Source: Cryptomeria japonica (lineage: Eukaryota; Streptophyta; Pinopsida; Cupressales; Cupressaceae). Taken from it: DNA of 64,000 bases. Of the stretch, positions 10,701-21,554 are shown in pieces (the stretch's first letter is position 1; the number at the start of each line of letters is the position of its first letter). The DNA is taken from positions 19,426,547 through 19,490,546 of the forward strand of contig NC_081405.1 in the NCBI RefSeq assembly GCF_030272615.1, read 5' to 3'. The notes under the pieces were generated by a model. It did not search any database. It had not been told where the DNA came from and worked only from the letters and a program-made list of their open reading frames with translations. The position numbers were made by a program, and so were the translations under genes.

Positions 10701-12761
10701 CACCCTATGAGTTATGGTATGGAAAAACTCATTGTGTAAGTTAATTTTAAAATTTTTGGGAGTCAATGCTTTATTAAGAAAGATAATCACACTAAGAAAT
10801 TTGATGCAAAATCTGATGAGGGAATCTTTCTTGGTTACTCTACTAGAAGTAAGGCATATAAATGTTACAATAAGAAAACTAAGAAGATTATTGAAAGTGA
10901 TAATGTGAAGGTAGATGATCTCTCCAGAAATTCAGAAGGTACCAACAGATTTGAGCCTAAAAAAGATGATGAGAAACTTGTGATTATTGAACCAGAAGCA
11001 CAAAATAATGAAGAACCGACTAATGGGGAATTAGGTGCTCAACTGGTAAGTGATGACAGCGATGAAGAAAATGAAGAACAAGAAGCATAAGATACATAAC
11101 TAGTACTAGTATTGCCAAGGTATGTCAGATTAAACCATTCACAAGAGCAAATAATTGGTGATAAGAATGTTGGTGTACAAACAAGGAGGAAAATAAGAGA
11201 AAACTTCTGCTTGATATCTACAATAGAACCCAAAATAGTAAAGGAAGAACTAAAAGATGATGATTGGGTTAATGCAATGAATGAAGAATTAAATCAAATT
11301 AAGAATAATCAGGCATGGTCACGTGCTCCTAGACTGGAGGATAAGAATGTAAATGGAACAAAATGGGTCCTTAGGAATAAGTTGGACGAAGAAGGAAAAA
11401 TTGTAAGAAACAAGGTGAGGTTAGTCTATAAACGGTATGCACATGAAGAAGGTAAGGATTATGGAGAGACCTTTGCATCAAATACTAGATTAGAAGGAGT
11501 GAGAATGCTGCTAGCATTTGCTGCATATAAGGGATTCGAAGTTTATCAAAAGGATGTCAAATCAACCTTTCTAAATGGGATTCTAGAAGAAGAAGTCTAC
11601 ATTGAACAACCAGATTGATTTTCTCTATCTGATAATAAAGACATGGTATGTAAATTGCATAAAGTACTATATGGTCTAAAGAAGGAACCAAGAGCATGGT
11701 ATGAGAGATTACATGCACATCTAATCAAAATTCGATTCCAATGTACCAGTGAGGATAACAATATTTATTTGAAGACTGATGGAGACAAGACATTGATAGA
11801 CTAAATGTTTGTAGATGACATAATTTTTGGTGGAAATGATGATATGTGTATGGATTTTGTTGATGTAATAAAAAATGAATTTGAAATGTCCCTAATTGGT
11901 GAAATAAAGTTATTTATTGGGTTAAAAGTCCAACAACTGGATGGTGGTATCTTTATTTGTTAGAGAAAGTATGTCAAAGAGGTGTTGAAGATATTCGACA
12001 TGGAAGACTGCAAACTGGTAGGAACACCAATTGTGATAGGCTTCAAGTTGTCCAAACAAGATGATTCTCTTGTTGTTTGTGAAAAAGAGTATAGGCCTAT
12101 GATTGGTAAGTTACACTATGTTGTTCATAGTAGGCCAGACATTGCTCATGTTGTTGGATTAGTTGCCAAATTTCAGAAAGAGCCTAAGGAAACACATTTG
12201 GTCGTAGTGAAGAGAATTTTCTGGTATCTCAAAAGCACAATAGAATATGGTTTATGGTATCCCTATAGATGAGATTTTAATTTGGATGTCTTTATTGATG
12301 CAAATTGGAGAGGTAATGTGGATGACCGGAAAAGCACAACCGGTGGATCCTTTCTTCTTGGTGGAAGATTAGTGGCATAGATGAGCAAGAAACAAACATG
12401 TGTTTCTCAATCTACAACTGAAGCAAAGTGTGTTGCCTCATCCATGAATTGCATGCAGGCAATATGGATGTGACATGTTCTAGAAGGATTCAAAATAGAT
12501 ATGTCTGAAGTGGTGACTATCTATTGTGATAATACAAGTGCAACAAATATCTATAAGAATCTTGTACTTCATGCTAGAACCAAGCACATTGAATTGAAGT
12601 ATCATTGTCTAAGGGAAAGAGTTCAAGAAAAATAGGTCAAGATGGAATATGTGAAGAGTAAATATCAGATAGCTAATATCTTTACTAAGCCCTTACCGAA
12701 GACTACCTTTGAGTTTCTTAGAGGTAAACTAGGGGTTAGACCCCTACACTGGAAAAACTAG
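10701..12761 (+). pseudogene. Element B reverse transcriptase and RNase H (decayed)
   Basis: The integrase C-terminal region and an acidic linker (10714-11090) lead to RT at 11112 ([40 protein letters not shown]). Stops occur at 11616-11618 and before MFVDDIIFGGND near 11805; the VDD residues themselves are kept. The connection region begins near 11970 (KYVKEVLK, RPMIGKLHYVVHSRPDIAH). RNase H follows (FIDANWRGNVDDRKSTTGGS, TIYCDNTSATNI), ending KPLPKTTFEFLRGKLGVR near 12740. At least six stops interrupt the reading. An active copy would make cDNA and remove template RNA here. Confidence 0.85.
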
Positions 12762-12900
12762 AGTGATGTAGATGCATTATTCCTATGGATCTAATGTTTA
12801 TTCTTCCCTAAGGATTGATGAGGTGCAAGCTACTCCGTAGGGGAGACAACTAGGATATAAAGCTTTGATTTAATGATCTGATATAATGATTGGATATAAT

Positions 12901-13521
12901 GATTCTGATTTGGTTAGCAGAGATGATACTGACAAAAGCAGTAGTAAAGAAGATCAATGATGCACATACACCTTTGGCATTACTGTCAAAGGGGGAGAAG
13001 AAAAAGATCAGATCGAGGAGAAGAAGTTAGATTTGAGAGAAGAAAAGGATCAAAGAAGTTGGAGAAGTATTGGTTTAGGGGGAGAAGACAAAAGGAGGAC
13101 ACTGACATATGATATGATATTGACAACAAGTAGCAGTGTTGGTGTAGTAGTGATGGTGTTGCAATCTGATTGGTATATTTGATTAGTGTTGCCATCAATG
13201 CAAAAGGAATGATTCTGATTTGGTTAGCAGAGATGACGCTGACAAAAGCAGTAGTAAAGAAGATCAGTGATGCACATACACCTTTGGCATTACTCTCAAA
13301 GGGGGAGAAGAACAAGATCAGATCTAGGAGAAGAACAAGATTAGATTTGAGAAAAGAAAAGGATCAGAGAAGTTAGAGAAATATTGGTTTAGGGGGAGAA
13401 GACAAAAGGAGGACACTGACATATGATATGATACCGACAACAAGTAGCAGTGTTGGTGTAGTAGTGATGGTGTTGCAATCTAATTGGTATATCTGATTGG
13501 TGTTGCCATCAATGCAAAAGG
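12901..13521 (+). repeat. Tandem duplication, about 310 bp x 2, in element B 3' UTR
   Basis: The block starting GATTCTGATTTGGTTAGCAG at 12901 starts again at 13211, and the two copies stay aligned to about 13521. Each contains CAAAGGGGGAGAAGA, a TTAGGGGGAGAAGAC tract and TGATATGATA. The second copy runs straight into the polypurine tract next to the 3' LTR. The copies differ at scattered bases and small indels, so the duplication is not recent. Confidence 0.9.
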
Positions 13522-13528
13522 GGGAGAA

Positions 13529-15033
13529 TGTTGACATAATTGGCATAACTGATGTAGATGAGGTGATGTAGTTGAAGTCTGATGACTGAACCAATAGAGG
13601 ATAGAAGACTATTTGTGATGAAGAGATTGAGATTTTGTGATTAGATGACTTGATTAGTTAAGTGTTGTCATTGATGGAAAATGATGATTAATGATGTTAT
13701 CTGATGTTTGGTTTGTCATCTAAGTGATTTAGTCTACTGGAGATAAGGTTTATCGACAATATACAAAAGACTATTAAATAGGACTTTAACTGGTATATGA
13801 AGAGATGTTTTACTTGAAGCGGATGATTGGTGATTTTTGGTTTGGAATGTAAGCTTTTATCATGGTAATGAGTATTTGACCAGAACTGCATCTTGTGATG
13901 ACTATCAAAAGGCATGTTTCTAATTTCTGATGAAGTTTTGCCAGTGTTTTAGTAGGGTTTTAGAACCGGTGAAGAAATCTTCAAACCGGTAATGATTTTT
14001 GGTATGGCAGTGATTGACATCAAGTATTCATGTTGATGATAATGTGGCACAAACCACGTGAAGTGTTTGAAAGATGTTTTGGCGCATTCGAAGAGAAAAT
14101 TTCTTAGGAATGTGCAAAGTGCTTAGAAAAATTAGCTAAGAGTTTGACTTTGTACTAGATCGACTTGTTGTGATAACTTATGATCATTCAACGGTTGATA
14201 TTGATTTGTAATTGATTGTAATGATCCATATGATGATCTGTAATGAGTTGTAAAGATCTTTGATGATCTATGATATAATTTAGGGTTTAGTGGCCGACCT
14301 AGTGGAAAGCATTATTTATGTTCGTTTAGTTGATGTTCATAGTGTCAGTGGTCTTAGAGAAGAGTGTGAAGCCATACCAGAGAAGAGTGAGATCTCCCTA
14401 AGAGTTGCAGATAGTGGAGCATAACTGGATCTTATTTAGGAAGCTGAGAAGTGCAAGTAACAAATCACTTTTTAACTGTTGTTCCCTAATAGTTGCAACA
14501 GATTAAATCTCTTAACCAGGTAGGTCCTGACAGGCCTTAATCTTGTAAATCCCCTAACAGGGTAGCTCTCAAAAAGAGTGGTAAATCCTCTCACGAGGTT
14601 GATCCTAATAGGTCATTAAGCTCCTAATCAAGCTGCACATCCAAATCCCTTAACCGGGTGACTCCTAACAGGGTGTATTGTAAGCTCCTAATAGGGCGTA
14701 CTTCAAAAGAGTACAAATATTTGTGGGTACTAACACCCACGTGTTTTTTTCCCTATTTGGGTTTCCACATCAAAAAATATGGTGTTCATGTGTGGAATTA
14801 TTTTCATGTGATGTTATTGATTATCTTTAGTTTATTCATTATTTCTGAATACACTGGTTATAGCAGTTTATCAGAGATTTATAAGTGATTACTAGTACTG
14901 TTTAATGAGTTGGCATATGTGGTAAATGAAGTTGGATTTGTTCTAAGTTTGACTTGGGGTTAAAGTTTGAAATTGGTGTTAATAATAATTCACACCCCCT
15001 CTCAGTATTAACCAGATCCTCATAGAATTAACA
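13529..15033 (+). repeat. Element B 3' LTR (about 1505 bp)
   Basis: The start TGTTGACATAATTGG follows the purine tract AAAAGGGGGAGAA, and the end is AGAATTAACA, giving TGTT…AACA inverted ends. Immediately after, from 15035, element C coding sequence begins. The part at 14490-14720 is a run of loosely repeated CTAACAGGGT-like units, as also seen in the LTR of element L at 53750-53940. No coding content. Confidence 0.8.
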
Positions 15034-15034
15034 T

Positions 15035-16330
15035 GATGGTGGAAAAGTTAGATTTGGAGATGACAAAGCCTGTGTAATCAATGGGAGAGGTTCTATTTAT
15101 TTTGATGGTAAGCATAACATTGATGATGTCTTGTATGTTAAAGGTTTGAAGCATAATCTTTTGAGTGTTGGAAAGATGGTTGATAAGGGTTATGATCTCC
15201 AATTGAAGATCTTAAATGCCTTCGGTATAGAGATTGCATCTGGGACTAAGACTGAAGGTAACATTTTTCATTTGAATGCTGGTGAGAAAAGTTGTTTGAT
15301 CTCTAAGATAAATGAGAGTTGGTTGTGGCATAGGAGAATGTGTCATGTAAAATTTGATTCATTGATCAAGATCAGTTCTACACAAGCTATTAGAGATCTA
15401 CCTAAGATTGTTTTACCTGTTAATCTGGTATGCAAGGAATGATAGTTGGGTAAGAAAACAAGGATTTATTTAAAAAATAAACAATATACATTTGATGGAT
15501 TGCTAGATATTGTGCATACTGACCTATGTGGACCTACAAATGTTAGAAGTGTGTAAGGTGATAGATACTTTATGTTGCTAATTGACGATTATTTCAGGAT
15601 GATGTGGGTTGCCTTTTTGAAGGAAAAATCAAAAGCATTTGACAAATTCAAGATATTCAAAGCTAAAGTTGAAATTGGGTATGGATTGAAGCTGAAGTGT
15701 CTGAGATCTGATAGAGGTGGAGAATTATATTTCGGTGAGTTCAATTCATTCTGTGAGATGCATGGAATTGGAAGACAACTATCTACTCCTAGAACCCCAC
15801 AACAGAATGGAGTTGTTGAGAGGAAGAACCATATTGTTTTGGATGTTGAAAGAACTATGTTGATTGAAGGAAATATTCCAAAGATCTACTGGAGAGAAGC
15901 TATTAGCACTGTTGTTTATACATTTAATAGAGTTCATATCAAAGGTGATACCGGTAAGACCCCTTATGAGCTATGGTTTGGTCATGTTCCTACTATGAAA
16001 TATTTCAAAGTTTTTGGTCGCAAATATTATATCAAGAGAGATGAGGATATTGGAAAGTGTGATGCTAGATGTGATGAAAGTATCTTCTTGGGATATTCAA
16101 CTAAGAGAAAATCCTACCAATGCTATAATAAGAGATGGAGAAAGATAGTTGAGAGTGAAAATGTGAAGGTGGATGAGAACCTTGGGAAGGAGATAAGATA
16201 TTATGATGAAGGTCAACATATTGTTTTAGCTCTTATTTAGCCTGAAGAACCTAACCATAATGATTTGGTGGAGATTGTTAATCCGGATGTTGCTACTGCC
16301 GGTGAAGATGTGCAGGAACCTAAGAATCAG
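15035..16330 (+). pseudogene. Element C protease tail and integrase (decayed)
   Basis: The first codons read DGGKVRFGDDKACVINGRGS, the segment that follows the protease active site in these elements, then GLKHNLLSVGKMVDKGY. The zinc-binding region (ESWLWHRRMCHVKF, LVCKE) is cut by a stop near 15440. The integrase core at 15500-15830 shows [17 protein letters not shown] and NGVVERKN, so the D, D and E positions are present. The C-terminal segment runs to a stop at 16238-16240, after which the acidic linker continues with more stops. Integrase would insert the cDNA; this copy cannot make a complete enzyme. Confidence 0.87.
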
Positions 16331-17971
16331 AACAATTAGAAGACTCTGAGGTATGTAAGATTGAATCATTCTAAGAATCAGATTATTGGTGATAAGAATA
16401 AAGGTGTGATGGCTAGAAGAAGGTTAGTTGTTGAAGAAGTATGTTTGATTTCTAAAGTTGAACCTCAAGATGTTGTTGAAGCTTGTAAAGATGAAAACTA
16501 GATAAGAGCTATGGAAGACGAACTAGATCAAATTGAAAAGAATAATACTTGGGAACTTGTGCCTAGACTTAAGGATAATAATGTTATAGGTACTAAGTAG
16601 GTTTTTAGGAACAAGCTAAATGAAGATCGTGAAGTTGTCAGAAATAAAGCTAGACTGGCTTGCAAAGGATATTCACAGTAAGAAGGAATTGATTATGAAG
16701 AAACCTTTGCTCCAATTGCCATAATTGAAGCTGTTAGACTGTTACTTGCTTATGCTACTTAAGGTATATCAGATGGATGTCAAAACTACATTTTTGAATG
16801 GTGATCTAGAGGAAGAAGTTTACATTGAGCAACCTGATGGATTTTCACTATCAGATGATGGAGGCACAGTATGTAGGTTGAAGAAAGCACTTTATGGATT
16901 GAAACAAGCTCCTAGAGCTTGGTATGTTATATTATACAAATACTTGTTGAAATTGGGATTTACTAAAGGTGTTGCTAACAGTAATTTGTACCTTAAGACT
17001 GAAAATGATAACATCCTAATTGTTGAAGTCTTTTTTGATGACATTATTTTTGGTGGTGATGATGATATGAGTATGAAGTTTGCTGATGATATGCAGGAAG
17101 AATTGGAGATCTCTATGATTGGTGAGATGAAGTTTTTCTTAGGTTTGTAGATTGCACAGACAAGAAAAGGCATCTTTATATCTCAAACTAAGTATGTGAA
17201 GGAATTGTTGAAGAAGTTTGGATTAGATGATTCCAAACCAGTTGGAACTCCTATGGTGACTAGTTGCAAATTATCTAAAAATGATGAATCTCCTAAAGCT
17301 AATCAGATTTTGTATAGATCTATGGTTGGTGGACTACTACTAGGCCTGACATTATGCATGTTGTGTGTATGGCTGCTAGATATCAAGCTGATCTGAAGGA
17401 GAGTCATGTCACTGTTGTTAAGAGGATATTCAGCTATCTAAAGGGAATTGTGAATTATGGTTTGTGGTATCCGAAGAATGATGATTTCATGTTGTGTGCC
17501 TACACTAATGCAAATTGGGTTGGTGATGTTGATGACCAAAAGAGTACTACTAATGGAGCATTCTTTTTGGGTAAGAAGTTGGTTTCATGGGCTAGCAAGA
17601 AACAAGATTTAGTATCTTTATCTACTGTTGAAGTTGATTACATTGTTGCTGCTAGTAATTGAACTCAAATAGTTTGGATGAAGCAAATGTTGAAAGATAT
17701 CAGAGTTATTCTTGATGAGCCTATTGTTATATACTGTGATAATTCTAGTGTTATAAACATGTCAAAGAATCTGGTGCAACATTTGAAGACTAAGAATATA
17801 TCAATCAAACATCATTACTTGAGAGAGAAAGTCAGTGAAGAGAAGGTGAAGCTGAAATTTGTATCTACAAAGGAACAAATTTATGATATTTTCACTAATC
17901 CTTTGCCTATAGATACATTTGTCTATTTGAGAGACAACTTAGAGGTATCCAACCGTCCTAATGAGAACTAG
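16331..17971 (+). pseudogene. Element C reverse transcriptase and RNase H (decayed)
   Basis: RT begins near 16500 (NNTWELVPRLKDNNVIGTK) with several stops, then a frame change near 16760. The next frame holds [32 protein letters not shown] and [12 protein letters not shown], where the usual YVDD is FFDD with both Asp kept. A stop and a frame change follow near 17150 and 17330. RNase H at 17354-17971 has TNANWVGDVDDQKSTT, YCDNSSVINMSKN and ISIKHHYLREKV, ending near NPLPIDTFVYLRDNL. The RNase H YCDN Asp is kept. Confidence 0.86.
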
Positions 17972-18294
17972 ATGCATTGAGTTGCATCGATCTGACAGAT
18001 TTCAAAGCCTTATTCTTTTATTTGGATTGATGAGGTGGTGTTGCTCCTCTATTGGAGTAGTTTGTGTTTTGGGAGAGAGATTTATGAGATCTTTGGTTAT
18101 GTGTTTTAGGGGGAGAGAGTTTGTTTTTTTGTTTTGGAGATCTTTGGCATTGATTTCAAAGGGGGGGAGAGATCTTGTGAAAAATTGCATTATCTATCTT
18201 GATCTTAGGGGGAGTTTACTGGTGATATCTTCTTTCTTTGCATTGATTGTTTTTCACATTCATATGTTGCCATAAATGCCAAAGGGGGAGATTT
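17972..18294 (+). other. Element C 3' UTR with four purine tracts
   Basis: The segment has no supported gene. It carries TTAGGGGGAGAGAG, CAAAGGGGGGGAGAGATC, TTAGGGGGAG and finally CCAAAGGGGGAGA at 18279-18291, next to the 3' LTR. The last is the functional-looking polypurine tract; the others are look-alikes upstream. The frames seen here (17961-18275) are by-products of the purine bias. Confidence 0.75.
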
Positions 18295-19506
18295 TGTTGT
18301 TCATTGCTACTACTAGGATATGTTGTTGTCATTAATGTCAACATATTCTTGTTATTTATTCTAGTGAGATTGGGAGGATTTTCTGATCTGGTTCTGTAGT
18401 TTAGTTTTGCTGATCATTATTTTGTAGAATCTAGTATTTCCTCTAGTATATTCTGGTGTGATCAGATCTGGTGCTGAGACTTTGGGATGTTGTTTTGGTT
18501 GGTCTTGTGTATCTTTATTTTAGATGGTTCGTGATTTGGTGCCCTGCAAGTTATCTTTCTTTGTGGCAGTTGCTGATTGGTTGTGTTCTTGAGCTTCTAA
18601 ACATTGACAGATGAAGATTTGAAAAGTAGCGTTGGTGCAACTGTTTTGAATGATTCTAACGTGAATGTTGGTGTTTCTTAGTCATGTCCTATTTTTTTTT
18701 GGTGATCCGCTTTGATTGTTGTGTGAATTTTTGGTGGTTTTGATCAACTGGTATTGATTTTCATGTTATGCAGTATTTCTGGTGGTGTAGCGTGTTACGG
18801 TTGATCTTGGCATGATTTCCAGTGGATGTGATCATTTGAGAATTTGAATTAGGTCCATGCTATGTAATATAAATCATTATATTGGTCCAGTGGTCGATCT
18901 TTGTATCATACAAATTAATGAAATTTTGTAATTTTGTGAGGGTTGAGGGTTTAGCCGACCTTGTTATCAAAGTTGATGATTTGTATATATACGTGAGATA
19001 TTCATGTAATTTATGTATCGATAATGTGTTTGCATTATTAGAGAGAGGTTTTGTGCAAACAAGAGATTTATCATTCAGTGAAGTGTTGAGGTGAGATTGG
19101 TGTTACAGAGCAGACATTTGTAGATGCTATCATTGCAGTTCATTTCTTCTGGATTGTAGTCCAAATCATATTGTAAGTCAGTGAGACTTCCCTGAGGGTT
19201 GTAGCCTTCCGGGCAAATATCTTTTGAGAAGTGAGCTCTAGGCAGTGTGCTTGAATGCATGTGTGTTCCCCATTGTAATATTTTCACATACTACTATAGA
19301 GTATCATCTTACTATGGGTAGGTTTCCCACTGTGGTTTTTCCCTTAACTAGGTTTTCCACATCAAAAATACTGGTGTTGTGTTGTGAATTTGCTTATCTA
19401 TTTTGTTACTGCAATTTATTAGATCTGTTTTTTGTGATTAAGTTTGGTATTTTGGTGAAGACTCATTCACCCCCCTCTCAGTATTCCTTCTTGATTGCTT
19501 CTAACA
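18295..19506 (+). repeat. Element C 3' LTR (about 1212 bp)
   Basis: The LTR opens TGTTGTTCATTGCTAC after the polypurine tract and closes …GCTTCTAACA, giving TGTT…AACA ends. The base after the LTR enters gypsy RT code of element D. A TATATATA at 18984-18991 is a possible TATA box. The CCCCCCTCTCAGTATT block near the end is shared with the LTR of B. Confidence 0.8.
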
Positions 19507-19508
19507 AG

Positions 19509-20150
19509 AGGGTGTGTGGATGGATCCTGAGAAGATCCATGCTATTGTGGATTGGCCTACTCCTACGAACCTTACTCAACTATGTGGATTCCTGGGTTTA
19601 TGCGGATTCTATCGCCGATTTGTTAGTGGTTATTCACGTCATGCTGCACCTTTGATGGACTTGATGAAAAAGGTGCATTTTTGTGGACTCCTAAGGCACG
19701 TGAGTGTTTTATGAGGTTCAAGGAGTTGATGACTACATGCCCCATTCTTGCTATTCCTGATTTCACGAAGCCATTTGAGCTTCAATGTAATACTTCTGGT
19801 GAGGGTGTTGGTGTTGTGCTTATGCAAGATGAGCACTCGATTGCTTATGAGAGCAGGAAATTTAGAGGACCAGAGAGGAGTTACAACATATACGATAAAG
19901 AGATGTTGGTCATTATGCATGCATTTTCCAAGTTCAGACAGTATCTTGTGGGCAACAAATTTTGTATTAAAACTGATCATAACAATTTGAGGCATTTCCT
20001 AAGACAGAGAGACCTAAATGATCACCAACAGAAGTGTGTGAGTAAATTATAGGAATATGAATTTGACATCTCTTATGTCAAAGGGAATCAGAATATAGTT
20101 GCTGATGTGTTATCTCGTCATCCACATTTGAGCTCTATGATCTAGATTTT
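19509..20150 (+). pseudogene. Element D RT connection and RNase H (decayed)
   Basis: The first frame reads VWMDPEKIHAIVDWPTPTNL, then LCGFLGLCGFYRRFV, the thumb of gypsy RT. A frame change lies near 19670. RNase H begins at 19681 (WTPKARECFMRFKELM). The first catalytic position, CDAS in relatives, reads CNTSGEGVGVVLMQ (19785-19796), an Asp-to-Asn loss. The RGPERSYNIYDKEMLVIMHA and IKTDHNNLRHFL blocks follow, with a stop at 20050-20052, then DISYVKGNQNIVADVLSRH. The enzyme would degrade RNA in the RNA-DNA hybrid; this copy should be inactive. Confidence 0.86.
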
Positions 20151-20166
20151 AGAGGATTGGCAACAT

Positions 20167-21543
20167 ATGATTGTGGTAGAGTATGCTAAAGGCACTTGGA
20201 CTCTAGGAATTGTTGAGGGGTCTACACATAACAACATGTATACAGTTGTAAATGAGTTGATCATTTACAAAGGTAGAATTTATTTGACCTCGAGATTTGA
20301 GGTGAAGAGCAGGGTAATGAGGTTCTTTCATGATGAGCCGATGGTAGGATATCCGAGATATTTCAAAACATATAGGGAGGTACGTGAGCGCTTTACTTGG
20401 AAAGGGCTCAAGGCAGATGTTCTTAGATATGTTAGAGAGTGCCCTGTTTGCCAGCAGAATAAATAGGAGCACACTTACCTTGCAGGGCTACTTTAGCCAC
20501 TTCCTATTCCCGACAAGAAGTGGGAATGCTTATCTATGGATTTCATCACGGGCTTGTCGAAAGCCCAAGGGAGGGATTATATAAATGTATTTGTTGATCG
20601 ACTGACGAAATATGCCCATTTTTTCTTGATTACCACTACATACAAAACTGCACAGGTAGCAGAGTTGTACTTTCAAGAGGTATTTAGGCTACATAGGTTG
20701 CCTCAGAATATTGCTAGTGACAGAGACAGACGGTTCATGAGCCACTTCTAGCAGGAGTTATTCAGATTGTGTGGGACCAAGCTTACCCCGAGCACCAACT
20801 ACCACCCACAAACAGATGGGCAGACAGAGATAGTGAATAAATGGGTGAAGGGATACCTCAAAAACTGTATTGCAGGGCAACATAAGGCTTGGGTGAAGTG
20901 GATTTACCTTTGTGAGTATCGTTATAATACCACTCACCACATGTCTATTCAGATGACACCGTTTCTATATTTGTATGGGTATGAGGTGCCTAGTTTTATA
21001 GATTTATTGTAGGAGATCCAGGACATTGTAAAGGCTCTCAAGGAGAATATCACTATGGCACAAAATCAACATAAGCAATATGCAGACGAGAAGAGGACTA
21101 GGCGTTCATTTGAGGTAGGAGATATCGTGTATCTGATGCTACAACCCTACCATCAGTCCACTCTTAGAAAGAGTGAAGAAGAGAAGCTTAAGACACCATA
21201 CTATGGTCCTTTCAGGATTATCAGACAAGTTGGTGAGGTGGCTTATGAGCTTGAGTTACCGACGGATAGTAGAGTGCATAATGTTTTCCATGTGTCTCAC
21301 CTCAAAAAGGTGTTGGGACATCGTGTGGTACCTTTTGCAATTCTACCACCCCTAGATGATGAGGGGAAATTGGTTTTAGTACCTGAAGCTATCCTAGATG
21401 TTAGGGAGAGACAGTTGAGGAGACAGGTCATCAGGGAATATCTGATCAAATGGAAGGACTTGCTGGTTGAGGATGCTACTTGGGAGAGTGAGGATATATT
21501 ACATCATCCAAAGTTGAGATTGCTTGAGGACAGGCAATTTTAG
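20167..21543 (+). pseudogene. Element D integrase with chromodomain-like tail (decayed)
   Basis: The zinc-binding region reads HDEPMVGYPRYFKTY then CPVCQQNK; the second His of the HHCC set is Tyr. The core keeps SMDFITGL, ASDRDRRFM and TDGQTEIVNKW, so D, D and E survive. Stops follow CQQNK (20464), MSHF (near 20749) and IDLL (near 21010). The last frame, 21055-21543, is open. It has the GPFRIIRQVGEVAYELELP barrel region and ends with VIREYLIKWKDLLVEDATWE, a chromodomain-like segment that in relatives directs integration to particular chromatin. Confidence 0.88.
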
Positions 21544-21554
21544 GGAGGGTGGCC

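Larger units (their letters stand above)
8792..15033 (+). mobile_element. Element B: Ty1/copia retrotransposon, interrupted by A
   Basis: The plus-strand order is gag (from about codon 45), zinc knuckle, protease remnant, integrase, reverse transcriptase, RNase H, 3' UTR with a tandem duplication, and a 3' LTR. The integrase-before-RT order defines copia. Protein similarity to elements C and L is high throughout. Large LTRs of about 1.5 kb and several purine tracts before the 3' LTR are compatible with a SIRE-like lineage, but I hold that only tentatively. The 5' LTR and the first gag codons lie beyond element A, off the window. The copy is dead, with many stops and frame changes. Confidence 0.88.
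15034..19506 (+). mobile_element. Element C: Ty1/copia retrotransposon, 3' part
   Basis: This begins abruptly in the protease C-terminal region at the end of the B LTR and carries integrase, RT, RNase H, a purine-rich 3' UTR and a 3' LTR. The 5' half should lie on the other side of the B/A insertion, off the left edge. It is related to B and L but distinct in sequence, and it carries many stops. Its LTR ends inside the RT of element D, so C is younger than D. Confidence 0.86.

Noticed and set aside
14658-14888. 76-codon frame in the B LTR
   Set aside because: LTR sequence with loose repeats; no conserved counterpart in the other LTRs.
17961-18275. 104-codon frame after element C pol
   Set aside because: It covers the purine tracts of the 3' UTR; the Gly/Arg/Phe-rich translation comes from base bias.
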